Source: Desarmillaria ectypa (taxonomy: Eukaryota; Basidiomycota; Agaricomycetes; Agaricales; Physalacriaceae). Taken from it: a stretch of 64,000 bases of DNA. Shown in pieces: positions 44,834-56,500 of this stretch. The stretch is from positions 4,504,378-4,568,377 of the forward strand of contig JAUDYN010000001.1 of NCBI GenBank assembly GCA_030407005.1. The letters are read 5' to 3'. The stretch's first letter is position 1. Every line of letters begins with the position of its first letter. The notes beneath the pieces are model-generated. The model saw nothing but the letters and a program-made list of their open reading frames with translations. It was not told the origin of the DNA and made no database searches. Made by a program: the position numbers and the translations under genes.

Positions 44834-46143
44834 TGAAGGCTACGGGGAAGAATACGTCAATCCCTATGACTATTCCCCATAAACAGCCGGAGGACCATTT
44901 TAAAAATAGACCCAAGGGAACTGAACCGAAGAAATATGCAAAGAAAGTGGTTGAACCAGTGTCTGATGAATATAATGAATATAATAAAGAAGAACCTGCA
45001 CCACGAGTACCCACTAGTAAGACGGTTGTAGTGGAAATACCTACCATTAAACCCACTAGTAAGAAACCGGTGACAGTAGAAGATGCTAGCGGTGATGAGG
45101 ATGAGGCCCCACATCGAGAACTGCCATTTAGAAAAGTTCCGAGTGTAAGTTTTGCGCCCCTCCCATCAGATAGCACAAACAAAAAGAAAAACCAAGTGAG
45201 ATTCGAGGAATCCAAGACACCAGCATATAAACATATGGCACCCATCCATAAGGAGGGTAGAGTGCAGGATGTCGCATCTAAAGTATTGAAAACGCCTATA
45301 ATCTTGAATGCAGAAGAGCTCATGGACCTGTCTGAGCCTCTAAGAAAAGAAATTGCCAAATTAATGGCTAAGAAACGAATTTCGGCTCAGCCAGTAACAG
45401 AACAGATGTATAGTGTGGGGGAGACAGAACCCAAGTCTGACCCATTGCCATTTGACAAGTCTATTGATGAAGAAAACGCAGCTAATGAGGCCTTGTCCTT
45501 GAATGCAGATGCGATTGACATTTCCGATTTGCCATCTGCGACATTCATGGCAGCGCAATTCAGTATGGGTTTAATTCCCGCTGGGTCCTTGATTATGACC
45601 GACCCATATCTACAGTATCTAGATTCACTAGCACCAGGAGAAAAGCCTAAGCAGGTAATAGTTGCCAAAGACTCAGCTAGTCTGCGAGCTGTCTATCCTT
45701 TAATTAATGGTGCAGGCGAAGAAGAAAGTGTAGTTGATGGTGGCTCACAGATAGTATCGATGGCTAGTACCATTGCGACTAGGCTAGGAATAGCATGGGA
45801 TCCTGACATAACTATTCATATGCAGAGTGCGAATGGTCAGCTTGAGAAAACCTTAGGACTAGCAAGGAATGTCCCATTCCTATTTAATGATATAACCGTG
45901 TACTTGCAAGTACATATCATCACTAGTCCAGCATATAAAGTGCTACTAGGCCGACCGTTTGATGTTCTCACAGAAAGTGTTATTAGGAATCAAGCAGATG
46001 GTGGTCAGATTATTACCATCACTGATCCGAACACTAGTAGGAGGTGCACCATTCCAACCTTCTTGAGAGGGGCTCCTCCTAGATTAGCCAAAATGGCACC
46101 TAGAGCAGCTGAAGAGGGTTTTCAATTGAACTCAATGAATTGA
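44833..46143 (+). CDS. Retropepsin-like protease ORF of family-C element, 436 aa
   Basis: Starts at the ATG of TGATG (44833). The N-terminal half is charged and low in complexity. The C-terminal part holds an aspartic-protease fold: VVDGGSQIVSMASTIA (~residues 299-314, catalytic Asp in DGGS), then WDPDITIHMQSANGQ and LLGRPFDVLTES (~375-386), the usual closing ILGRP-like motif. It would cleave Gag and Pol during particle maturation. Separate protease ORFs are uncommon, as protease is usually fused to pol. It ends at TGA 46141, again overlapping the next ATG. Confidence 0.85.
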   Translation: MKATGKNTSIPMTIPHKQPEDHFKNRPKGTEPKKYAKKVVEPVSDEYNEYNKEEPAPRVPTSKTVVVEIPTIKPTSKKPVTVEDASGDEDEAPHRELPFRKVPSVSFAPLPSDSTNKKKNQVRFEESKTPAYKHMAPIHKEGRVQDVASKVLKTPIILNAEELMDLSEPLRKEIAKLMAKKRISAQPVTEQMYSVGETEPKSDPLPFDKSIDEENAANEALSLNADAIDISDLPSATFMAAQFSMGLIPAGSLIMTDPYLQYLDSLAPGEKPKQVIVAKDSASLRAVYPLINGAGEEESVVDGGSQIVSMASTIATRLGIAWDPDITIHMQSANGQLEKTLGLARNVPFLFNDITVYLQVHIITSPAYKVLLGRPFDVLTESVIRNQADGGQIITITDPNTSRRCTIPTFLRGAPPRLAKMAPRAAEEGFQLNSMN

Positions 46144-49100
46144 TGAACGATCAAGGAGAGTTAGCCCTGCAAATCGTACAGACTAGTGATGGTAACTTGG
46201 AAATCGAAGCGTATATGAAACCAAAAGAAGGCGCTAGTTTCTCAGAAAAAGAACTACGTGACAACTTTCTTATGGCTTCGATGAGTTGTGAAGAAAAATT
46301 ATGCCAAGATGAACAAGCCAAGGGACTATTAAACTCCTACTTCCAAGGAAAGGTAGTCCTTGAGGGCTACAAAGCACAATATCATGTGTATGAGCACATT
46401 AGCGATGGCTCTCAATTACGAGAGGATAATGAAATCCCAATTTATAATATACTAGTTGATAACTTGCATGCGAGGTCAAAGACTAGTAAGTCTAAGAAGA
46501 AAAAGACGACACTAGTCCCTGGTTTTGAACACCTTGGTGCACACATGAAGAGCCCAGACTTTAAACCAGTCGCAGTGCTCGCTAGTAAGAAATATAAACC
46601 TGTAGCATTGAAGGTAAAGCCACTACTGGGTGACCTGCCAGAAAAATTCCGAATAGTGAGAGACATTAAGGGTGATCCCCTCAAAGACATCCCACTATTG
46701 AGTACTAGTCCACCAGAATATGTACCTACAGCACGCTATACCCCAGAAAGAAAAGCTAAGATTGACGAGAATCACCCAGAAGGATTTCTATGGCCAGAAG
46801 AGCGCAAACTAATGCACCATTTCATGACTATCCAAGAACAGGCATTCGCTTGGGATGATACTGAACGGGGGCATTTCCGAGAAGATTTCTTCCCGCCAAT
46901 AGATATTCCTGTAGTACCACACACTCCATGGGTATTGAAGAACATTCCCATCCCACCTGGGATCTATGAAGAAGTCTGTAGGATTATTAAATCCAAGATT
47001 GAAGCTGGTGTATATGAACCATCTAATTCTTCATATAGATCAAGGTGGTTCTGTGTTATTAAGAAAGATGGTAAAAGCCTTCGACTAGTACATAGTTTGG
47101 AGCCCCTCAATGCAGTAACTATTGCGCATTCAGGAATTCCACCAGCCACAGATGAACTCTCAGAGCACTTTGCTGGACGAGCCTGTGGAGGATGTTTGGA
47201 CTTGTATGTTGGATATGACGAGCGCGACATAGCGGTTGGGTCTCGGGACTACACTACCTTCCAGACACCATTTGGTTCTATGCGACTAGTAAAGTTACCG
47301 ATGGGTTGGACGAATTCTGTCCCAATATTCCATGAAGATGTGACACATATCCTAAGAGAAGAAATCCCACATGTCACTCGTCCCTATATTGATGATGTAC
47401 CTGTACGAGGACCAAAGACTCGCTATGAAACAGGGGAGGGGAATTTTGAGACTATTCCAGAGAACCCAGGGATTCGTCGTTTTGTATGGGAACATATGCA
47501 GAACATGAATCGAGTGGTCCAACGGATGAAATATTGTGGAGGAACTTTTTCTGGACCTAAAACGTTCTTGTGTGTTGAAGAAATGACGGTGGTTGGTCAT
47601 TTGTGTACGTATGAAGGTAGAAAAATTGAACCTGATAGGGCTGGAGTCATCAGTCGTTGGGGCCCTTGCAAGCATCTCACAGATGTACGAGCCTTCTTAG
47701 GCACTTGTGGAGTCTGTCGAAAGTTTATAAAAGACTATTCGAAGATAGCAGAGCCACTAGTCAAGTTGACTCGGCTCAATATACCCTTTGAATGGGAGGA
47801 TGAACAGCAACTAGCCATGGATAAGTTAAAAGAGGCGGTTGTGAATAGTCCAGCTATTCAACCAATTGACCTCACTAGTGAAGCAGAAGTAGGCCTATGC
47901 GTTGATACCTCATACAAGGCTGTTGGGTTCTACATCTATCAAGTTGATGAAAAAGATCCTACCAAGCGCTACTATGTTCGCTTTGGTTCGATCACAATGA
48001 ATGAAAGAGAAGCACGGTTTTCACAGCCCAAACGCGAACTGTATGGACTATTGCGAGCATTAAAAGCTTGTCAGTATTGGCTCATTGGGATCCGCAACTT
48101 AGTAGTTGAAACTGATGCACAATATATTAAGGGTATGCTAAGCAACCCTGGAATGGGACCAAATGCCACTATCAACCGTTGGATAGAGGACATATTGATG
48201 TTTCATTTCACCCTTCGGCATGTGAAAGGTAGTACTTTCCCCGCAGATGGACTATCAAGGCGTGACTCCCAACCTGGAGATGAAGTCCACCCTGACTTGG
48301 AGGACTATGAGCTTGAAGACCATGGCCCCTTGAAATTCGAAGTAGCAGAAGGGACTAGTACATGGCCAAAGGAACTTGAAGAATTTAAGAATGAAATTGA
48401 TAGTCGAGGTGGCTATATGTATACGCTAGCCACGAGTATTGACGATTTTACTGTAGAATTGGATGATGCACGCTCACACGAGCTAGAATTAAGAAATCTG
48501 TACTTTGCACAAGTGAACACCGATGAAACTCTAGGCCAGTTCTTGAAGGCTACTCCACTAATTCCAGGTCTCAAACATAAGTTTGACCCTAACAAAAGGG
48601 AGGACTATCCAGAGAGGCAACGGACTAATAGTGGACTGGCACAAGATGAACGCTTACCACATGTCAGAACCTGGTTGAGAAACCTCAGGTACCATCCAGA
48701 GGGACTTAATGACAAGCAGTACTTGAATTTTAAGCAGTACTGTCGTAACTTCTTCCTAGACAAAGGGGGACGACTGTACAGGCGTAGTATTGAAGGGAAC
48801 CATCGACTAGTGGTCGATAAAAGCCATCGAATGTATATGATGAGATCAGCACATGACTCATTAGGACATCGAGGTTTTTATGCAACTAAGTCACTATTGG
48901 AGCAGCGGTTTTGGTGGCCAGAGTTGGAACGAGATGTCAGTTGGTATGTCAAATCTTGTCATTTATGCCAAGTCAGACAGAAGACTATGCTCCGTATCCC
49001 ACCTTCTGTCACTGAGACACCGTCACTATTCCAAAAAGTACACTGCGACACAATGGTTATGTCTCCAGCATCGAATAAGTGCAAATATATAGTTCATGCA

Positions 49101-50249
49101 CGCGACTCACTATCGTCATGGCCAGAGGCAAGGGCTTTACAACATGAGAATGCTAAAGCTATTGCGATTTGGTTCTTTGAGGATGTGATATGCAGGTGGG
49201 GCTGTCCGTATGAAATAGTAACTGATAATGGCGGACCATGGGTTGCTGTTATACAATGGCTAGCAGACAAGTACAGCATTACTGGAATAAAGATCTCTCC
49301 TTACAATTCGCAAGCGAATGGAAAGATAGAAAGAGGCCATTGGGATATTCGTCAATCACTCTTTAAGGCAACTAGTGGCAATGCAAGGAAGTGGTTTTAC
49401 TTCCTACCGCATGTATTGTGGGCTGACCGCATCACTATTAAACGTGGGATGGGTTGCTCACCATATTTTATGGCACTAGGTGCACATCCAATAGTACCGC
49501 TTGACATAGTTGAAGCTACCTGGCTAGTAAAACCCCCAAGTGGAATTTTGAGCACTGCAGACCTAATTGGTCTCCGTGCGAAAGCGCTAGCCAAGCGTGC
49601 TCAACATGTAATGGCCATGAGACAGAGAGTCAGTAAGAATAAGCTTGATACAGTACTACGCTATGAACGTGAGCACAAGGCCACTATTGTGGACTATGAC
49701 TTCAAACCAGGTCGACTAGTGCTTATGCGAAACACACGCGTTGAAGATAGTCTGGATAGCAAGATGGAGCCAAGGTACTTGGGGCCACTAGTCGTCATAA
49801 GAAGGACCAAAGGTGGTTCCTATGTCCTAGCAGAATTGGATGGATCACTGGTCGGTGGCGCAGTCGCTCAGTTTAGAGTAATCCCATACCATGCGAGGCA
49901 TAGTATCAGCTTACCAAAGAAAATTCATGATTTAATTGATGTAAGTCCTCAAACTCTTAAAGAGTTGGTGGATAGTGACGAATCTGTCCCAACTGAATAC
50001 CACTATTGGCCATTAGGCAAGAAACTGTATGGTGTAGACCAGATTAGACTGCAACAGAGCGACACTAGAGGATCTGATAGTGAAGATTCAGGTTCAGAAG
50101 CAGAGGGATACCCTCAGCCTGGTGACAATGATAGCGATAGTAGTGAAGAGGACGAAGTCCCCATCACTAGTCGACTTAGAAGCTCGAAAACTGCAGTCAA
50201 CAACAGTCAAACACAATTGATATTGCTGGGTAATGACAGCGTAAGCTAG
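46143..50249 (+). CDS. pol: Pol polyprotein (reverse transcriptase, RNase H, integrase) of family-C element, 1368 aa
   Basis: Starts at the ATG in TGATG (46143). Reverse transcriptase is at residues ~260-470, with YRSRWFCVIKKDGKSLRLVH and active-site box YIDD (~414-417; a variant of Y.DD). RNase H is at ~575-710: CVDTSYKAVG, KRELYGLLRALKACQYW, VETDAQYIKG and HVKGSTFPADGLSRR. The integrase zinc domain has HDSLGHRGFY...CHLCQ (~902-945). The integrase catalytic triad D-D-E is VHCDTM (~963), VTDNGGPW (~1028) and GKIERGH (~1060). The C-terminus is acidic, ending LRSSKTAVNN; I see no chromodomain, unlike A and B. All motifs are intact in one open frame. Confidence 0.93.
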   Translation: MNDQGELALQIVQTSDGNLEIEAYMKPKEGASFSEKELRDNFLMASMSCEEKLCQDEQAKGLLNSYFQGKVVLEGYKAQYHVYEHISDGSQLREDNEIPIYNILVDNLHARSKTSKSKKKKTTLVPGFEHLGAHMKSPDFKPVAVLASKKYKPVALKVKPLLGDLPEKFRIVRDIKGDPLKDIPLLSTSPPEYVPTARYTPERKAKIDENHPEGFLWPEERKLMHHFMTIQEQAFAWDDTERGHFREDFFPPIDIPVVPHTPWVLKNIPIPPGIYEEVCRIIKSKIEAGVYEPSNSSYRSRWFCVIKKDGKSLRLVHSLEPLNAVTIAHSGIPPATDELSEHFAGRACGGCLDLYVGYDERDIAVGSRDYTTFQTPFGSMRLVKLPMGWTNSVPIFHEDVTHILREEIPHVTRPYIDDVPVRGPKTRYETGEGNFETIPENPGIRRFVWEHMQNMNRVVQRMKYCGGTFSGPKTFLCVEEMTVVGHLCTYEGRKIEPDRAGVISRWGPCKHLTDVRAFLGTCGVCRKFIKDYSKIAEPLVKLTRLNIPFEWEDEQQLAMDKLKEAVVNSPAIQPIDLTSEAEVGLCVDTSYKAVGFYIYQVDEKDPTKRYYVRFGSITMNEREARFSQPKRELYGLLRALKACQYWLIGIRNLVVETDAQYIKGMLSNPGMGPNATINRWIEDILMFHFTLRHVKGSTFPADGLSRRDSQPGDEVHPDLEDYELEDHGPLKFEVAEGTSTWPKELEEFKNEIDSRGGYMYTLATSIDDFTVELDDARSHELELRNLYFAQVNTDETLGQFLKATPLIPGLKHKFDPNKREDYPERQRTNSGLAQDERLPHVRTWLRNLRYHPEGLNDKQYLNFKQYCRNFFLDKGGRLYRRSIEGNHRLVVDKSHRMYMMRSAHDSLGHRGFYATKSLLEQRFWWPELERDVSWYVKSCHLCQVRQKTMLRIPPSVTETPSLFQKVHCDTMVMSPASNKCKYIVHARDSLSSWPEARALQHENAKAIAIWFFEDVICRWGCPYEIVTDNGGPWVAVIQWLADKYSITGIKISPYNSQANGKIERGHWDIRQSLFKATSGNARKWFYFLPHVLWADRITIKRGMGCSPYFMALGAHPIVPLDIVEATWLVKPPSGILSTADLIGLRAKALAKRAQHVMAMRQRVSKNKLDTVLRYEREHKATIVDYDFKPGRLVLMRNTRVEDSLDSKMEPRYLGPLVVIRRTKGGSYVLAELDGSLVGGAVAQFRVIPYHARHSISLPKKIHDLIDVSPQTLKELVDSDESVPTEYHYWPLGKKLYGVDQIRLQQSDTRGSDSEDSGSEAEGYPQPGDNDSDSSEEDEVPITSRLRSSKTAVNNSQTQLILLGNDSVS

Positions 50250-50636
50250 ATAAGACTATCTAGGCAGTTGATATTCGCAGTAATAACAGACTAGTAATGG
50301 AAAAACTGTATAGGCAGTGACTAGTAATGGTCAGCACGACCAGTGGCGAGTCTAAAACTATGATTGTATTAGCAGAATACCAACCAGTATTGAGAATAGA
50401 ATGAGAAGAATAGAGTCCTATCAAAGAAGATCGGCACTGTTGCATGTGAACCTGAAAATCATCAAGTGAATTTGATGATCTCTGATGGCTAAGTGTCAGC
50501 TGGACTTGGTGATGAGAATGTGATCGAGAACTGTGACCTCAAAAGGAAGTAGTAAGGGTCCACTAGTGGGACGCACTGCTAAGTACAAAAGGGACTTAGG
50601 TGACTGGGGACAGTCACTATTTCAGTGCGGGGGAGA
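50250..50636 (+). other. Element C 3' leader and polypurine tract
   Basis: Non-coding sequence between the pol stop and the 3' LTR, ending in CAGTGCGGGGGAGA, the probable primer for plus-strand DNA synthesis. Confidence 0.7.
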
Positions 50637-52323
50637 TGATATGCCGTCTATGCATTCACACCTAGATTTTGCGATTTTGTAACAATACTATTGCACATCT
50701 ATCCTATACTAGTGATACATAGAGGACTATAGCTGAGGCTTCGAGCTGATAGTTAAAAGCAGTAAGCAACTGGTAGAGCCAGGACTTAGATGCAACACCA
50801 TTAGTGGGTTAAATCTACCAGCCAGCCAGACTAGTAACTCGAATGCTAGCAGGACTAAGTGAAATACAGCCACTAGCAAACGAAGGATGCTACTAGCACA
50901 CAAAAACCAGGAGCAGAGTACACAGATCTCGTCAAGTTCTGTCACTAGCAGCCCAGACTGGGCATAAACGCCTAAGTCAGGATAACTAGTCACATGGCAA
51001 TCTTGAAACAGGACTTAGAAATAAATTAGGAATGGATTAACCTTGAGCCCAGATCCGACTATTTCGATATAGATCTCTTATGATCGATGCTAGTGGAGCC
51101 GGACTGCACCCTCGATCATGATCGGATAGCTGTTACAGGCACCAATATCCGGATATCCATATAACTGCGTTACTAGGGCATGTAGTTGTGCCAAGGGTGC
51201 GGAAAGACCAACTGTGGAGTCTCTAGACCGAATATTTGAAAAGAAAACAGACTAGACTGACTATTGTATGATTATTCACCATTATTCGTGACTAGCCAAG
51301 AAATCCTTATCATGATATAGATCTCTTATGATCGATGCTAGTGGAGCCAGACTGCACCCTCGATCATGATCAGATAGCTGTTACAGGCACCAATATCCGG
51401 ATATCCATATAACCGCGTTACTAGGGCATGTAGTTGTGCCAAGGGTGCGGAAAGACCAACTGTGGAGTCTCTAGACCGAATATTTGAAAAGAAAACAGAC
51501 TAGACCGACTATTGTGTGATTATTCACCATTATTCGTGACTAGCCAAGAAATCCTTACCAATATACCCTATACCCAGATAATATTTATAGTTTTGCCTCA
51601 GTAGTATATAAGTAGTGGGATGGGCACTCGTGCAAAGCAGGCAAGCCATCCCCGCAGTTGAGCCCTCACTGGTAGTAACTGGTGTCCCCAATTAAAGGCT
51701 TTTGTGCTTGACCTCGACGAAGTGATTAATAGTCGCTAAGTCACCCATAGAATTGCATTGAATTGAAGTCCATTAGAGTCACTGTTGTGTCCTGCAAAGG
51801 TCCGGAGTGTTTTGAAGTTAGTTCAAGCAAAGTTCTCGGAGTTATAGTTTATTCTTAGGCCAAGAGTGCGGCTAGTCAAGTGTTTATCACTTGTAGGAAG
51901 CAGTATAGGGCCAAGAGTGCCATCAGTTTATTCTTAGGCCAAGAGCGCCACTAGTCAGCCAAGAGTGCGACTGGTCAAGTGTTTATCACTTGTAGGAAGC
52001 AGTATAGGGCCAAGAGTGCCACCAGCCTGAAGCCGTTTCAGTCAGAACGAGCGCAGTAGCTCAAACCAAGTCACTCTTATCTAATTGTGTCTTACCCACC
52101 CCACTAGTACGAGTAGTACTTTGTATAAACTCACTAGTAACGAATAAAACGTCTTAAAGACAATTGTACTTGATTATTGAAGTCTGCAGAGTGCTTCCAT
52201 CGTACTCGAAACCGCCCGAATTCAATATTGGTGATTAAGTGTAGAGTAGTAAGAGGTTTAGTGTGATTGGTGTTCATTGCCATTCCCTAATTCTTTTGTC
52301 ACTCGCCGTTACCAAGCACATCA
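50637..52323 (+). repeat. 3' LTR of family-C element
   Basis: 1687 bp, the same as the 5' LTR by my reading; followed by TCGG (target duplication) and the rest of the older LTR. Confidence 0.93.
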
Positions 52324-53508
52324 TCGGGTGGTTTCGAGTATGATGGAAGCACTCTGCAGACTTCAATAATCAAGTACAATTGTCTTAAAGATGTTTTATT
52401 CATTACTAGTGAGTTATACAAAGTACTACTCATACTAGTGGGGTGGGTAAGACACAATTGGATAAGAGTGACTTGGTTTGAGCTACTACACTCGTTCTGC
52501 CTGAAACTGCTTCAGACTGGTGGCACTCTTGGCCTAAGAATAAACTACAACTCTGAGAACTTTGCTTGAACTAACTTCAAAACACTCTGGACCTTTGCAG
52601 GATGCAACAGTGACTCTAAGGAACTTCAATTCAATGCAATACTATGGGTGACTTAGCGACTATTAATCACTTCATCGAGGTTAAGCACAAAAGCCTTTAG
52701 TTGGGGACACCAGTTACTACCAGTGAGGGCTCAACTGCGGGGATGGCTTGCCTGCTTTGCATGACTGCCCATCCCACTACTTATATACTACTGAGGCAGA
52801 ACTATAAATATCATCTGGGTATAGGGTATATTGGTAAGGATTTCTTGGCTAGTCATGAATAATGGTGAATAATCACACAATAGTCGGTCTAGTCTGTTTT
52901 CTTTTCAAATATTCGGTCTAGAGACTCCACAGTTGGTCTTTCCGCACCCTTGGCACAACTACATGCCCTAGTAATGCGGTTATATGAATACCCAGATATT
53001 GGTGCCTGTAACAGCTATCTGATCATGATTGAGGGTGCAGTCCAGCTCCACTAGCATTGATCATAAGAGATCTATATTGAAATAGTCGGATCTGGGCTCA
53101 AGGTTAATCCATTCCTAATTTATTTCTAAGTCCTGTTTCAAGATTGCCATGTGACTAGTTATCCTGACTTAGGCATTTATGCCCAGTCTGGGCTGCTAGT
53201 GACAGAACTTGACGAGATCTGTGTACTCTGCTCCTGGTTTTTGTGTGCTAGTAGCATCCTTCATTTGCTAGTGGCTGTATTTCACTTAGTCCTGCTAGCA
53301 TTCGAGTTACTAGTCTGGCTGGCTGGTAGATTTTAACCCACTAATGGTGTTGCATCTAAGTCCTGGCTCTACCAGTTGCTTACTGCTTTTAACTATCAGC
53401 TCAAAGCCTCAGCTATAGTCCTCTATGTATCACTAGTATAGGATAGATGTGCAATAGTATTGTTACAAAATCGCAAAATCTAGGTGTGAATGCGTAGACA
53501 GCATATCA
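52324..53508 (-). repeat. Older family-C LTR, right part (reverse)
   Basis: Continuation of 41043-41150, reading TCGGGTGGTTTCGAG to GCATATCA, the reverse complement of the LTR start. It has one copy only of the 248 bp unit and many CpG-to-TpG differences from the young LTR. It abuts element B internal sequence at 53509. Confidence 0.85.
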
Positions 53509-56500
53509 CCACTATTGTCGAAGTATCCAACAAAGAGGATGACACAGCTTTCCTACAATGGAAAGCAAAACAGTCCAAAGCCAGAACCCCAACACCCAAA
53601 ATCCTGCCGGTCATGGGAGTATCTGATCACGTGTGGTACAAACCATTCAGAGTAGACTGGACTCTACACACCATCCAAAGTACCAAGAATTTGGCTGTTG
53701 CCAAAGCCATTCTCTCTACCTGGGTTCATCCCAAAAGACTGGGAGAGATCACTGACAAGCTCATTCAGAGCCTGAACAATGAAGAGAGTCTTGCATGTGA
53801 ACAACTCTATGAACTTCATGAACCAATCCAGTATATCTGAGGTACCAAAAGTTGCAGTCAGGACTTCTTAGTGGATATTCAACTTACTCCCTGTATGGGG
53901 AAAAAGACTTTGACAACCTGTGCATTGTTGGATAGTGGCTGCACTGGCAGCTCTATCAACTGAACCTATGTCCAACAACACCAGTTGGATACCAGAAAAA
54001 CCACCACTCTTATACCTGTTTACAATGCAGATGGAACCCATAACAAGGCAGGCAATGTAACTGAATTCATGGAACTCCAAATGATAATTGGAGACCACAT
54101 CAAACGAATCAACCTTGTGGTCACATATTTGGGTTCCAAGACAGTGTACTTGGGCCACAACTAGCTTAAATGCCATAACCCACTGGTTAACTGGAAAACA
54201 GGATCAATGACCTTCGGACGATGCCATTGCACCAAGAACTATTTCACTCTTCCCAATTCCAATGAAGAAGACAGATAGGATGAAGAACTTGAAGAAGGCA
54301 AAACCATTCTTGCAGTAAATATGCAAGAAGAAATTATTCTTCGAGCTGTACACCATGCAAATGAACTGGTGGCAGAAAAACCAAAAAAGACATTCAAGGA
54401 GCTCATGCCTCTTCAGTATCAAAGTTTTAGAGATTTATTCTCTAAAGAGAGCTTTGACAAATTACCAGACCAGAAACCCTGGGATCATGCCATTGAACTG
54501 ACCCTGAATGCCAAATCCACATTAGACTGTAAAGTCTACCCACTCAACCGAAACAAAGAAGAACAACTTGACAAGTTCCTTGATGAAAACCTTGATTCCA
54601 GAAGGATTTGACCCTCCAAATCCCCTTTCACCTCTCCTTTCTTCTTTGTCAAGAAGAAGGATGGCTCTTTACACCCCATGTAGGACTATCGGAAACTGAA
54701 TGAAATGACTATCAAAAACTAATATCCACTTCCATTAATCTCTAAACTCATCGACAAGCTATGTGGAGCCAAATACTTCTCCAAACTAAATGTCTGATGG
54801 GGATACAATAATGTATGAATCTGAAAAGGAGATGAAGAAAAGGCTGCATTCAGAACTAATCAAGGACTCTTTGAGCCTACAGTTATGTTCTTTGGCCTTA
54901 CCAATTCACCAGCCATCTTCCAGTGGATGATGAATGATATTTTCAAGGATTTAATCACTGGGGGAAAAGTTACCATTTACCTTGACAATATTCTTATATT
55001 CACCAAATCCCTATTGGAACATCACATCATTGTTCAACAAGTCCTCCAGTGTCTGCAGGAAAACAAATTGTTCCTCAAAGCAGAGAAATGCGAGTTTGAA
55101 GTACTCAAAACAGAATATCTTAGGGTTATCATCAGCAAGGATGTGATCCATATGGATCCTGTCAAGGTCACCAGAATCATGGAGTGGCCTACTCCAACAA
55201 AGAAAAAGGAGCTCCAATCCTTCCTAGGATTCACTAACTTTTACCGAAAATTTATACGTGACTACTCCAAAATTGTATGACCCCTCACCCAGTTAACTGA
55301 AAAGGTAGACTGGACCTGGGGACCAGACCAAGAACAAGCATTTACACAACTCAAAAAGTTGATGACTACCAACGTTGTTTTAATGATCCCCTCAGATGAT
55401 GGGAAATTCCAAGTAGAAGCCGACTCCAGCAATGGAGCTATAGGAGCTGTCCTAAGCCAAGAACAGAATGGCAAATGGAGGCCCACCCAGTCACCTTCAT
55501 GTCCAAATCATTGATGGTCACCAAACACAATTATGAGATCTATGACAAAGAATTGCTGGCCATCATGCTAGCCCTGGAAGCATGGTGCCAAGGAAATCAT
55601 TGAGATTTGGACAGACCACCAAAATCTCCAATATTTCTGAAAACCCCAGAAGTTGAACCAATGCCAAGCTAGATGGGTCACTGAGCTGGCCAAATACCAT
55701 TTTCTCCTTCAACACAAAGCTGGAATCATGAATAAGAAGGCTGACCTTCTCAGTCGAAGAGATGATCATGATCAGGGGAAAGAAGACAATCAAGACATGA
55801 TTGTCCTATCTCCCAAACATTTCCAGGCATTAATACTGCCCACAATTGAGGAACAAGTAATGTGTATAAGAGACACCACTCGACAAAAGAACCAATGGGA
55901 TCACTCAAGAAAATGAAATCTTGTAGTATGATGGGCAAATCTATATCCCTCAAGATGCATCACTCCATGGAGATATCATTGTGCAATATCATGATCATAT
56001 CACTTCTGGACACCCAGGCATCACCAAAACAAAGGAACTTGTTTTACGAGAATATTGGTGGCCAAAGATGAAAAAAGATGTTGAGTCCTATATCAAGAGA
56101 TGTGAAACATGCCAAAGAATGAAGAGTGACATGCAAGCAAAAGCTGCTCCTCTTAATCCCAATGCCATCCCAGATATACCATGGACTCATATCTCAGTTG
56201 ATATGGTCACTGGTCTTTCAGAATCAGAAGGCTATGATGCACTACTTGTCATCATTGACCAGTTTTCAAAGAATATACTCCTAATTCCCTGTCATAAGGA
56301 ATTATCTGCTGAAGGATGGGCTCGCATTCTCTATAACCATGTCTATGCAAAACATGGAATGCCACAAGTAGTCATCTCAGACCGAGGACCTCAATTCGTC
56401 TCCTCCTTTATGAAAGAACTTTACCAGATGTTGAACATCACTCAGAATGCATCCACCATATATCACCCACAGACTGATGGACAAACAGAGCACATCAATC

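Larger units (their letters stand above)
41151..52323 (+). mobile_element. Intact Ty3/gypsy-type LTR retrotransposon, family C (11,173 bp)
   Basis: LTRs at 41151-42837 and 50637-52323, both 1687 bp, begin TGATATGCC and end CACATCA. I found no difference between them, and their offset is constant at 9486 bp. A primer-binding region (TGGAGCCCACCGCG, from 42840) follows the 5' LTR, and a polypurine tract (GCGGGGGAGA, ~50627-50636) precedes the 3' LTR. The target duplication is TCGG. Three long ORFs (gag, protease, RT-RNase H-integrase) are all open. It is young and potentially active. It inserted into an older, reversed LTR of its own family. Confidence 0.93.

Noticed and set aside
44790..45359. 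189-codon minus-strand ORF in element C
   Set aside because: Antisense to the protease ORF, which has clear retroelement motifs.
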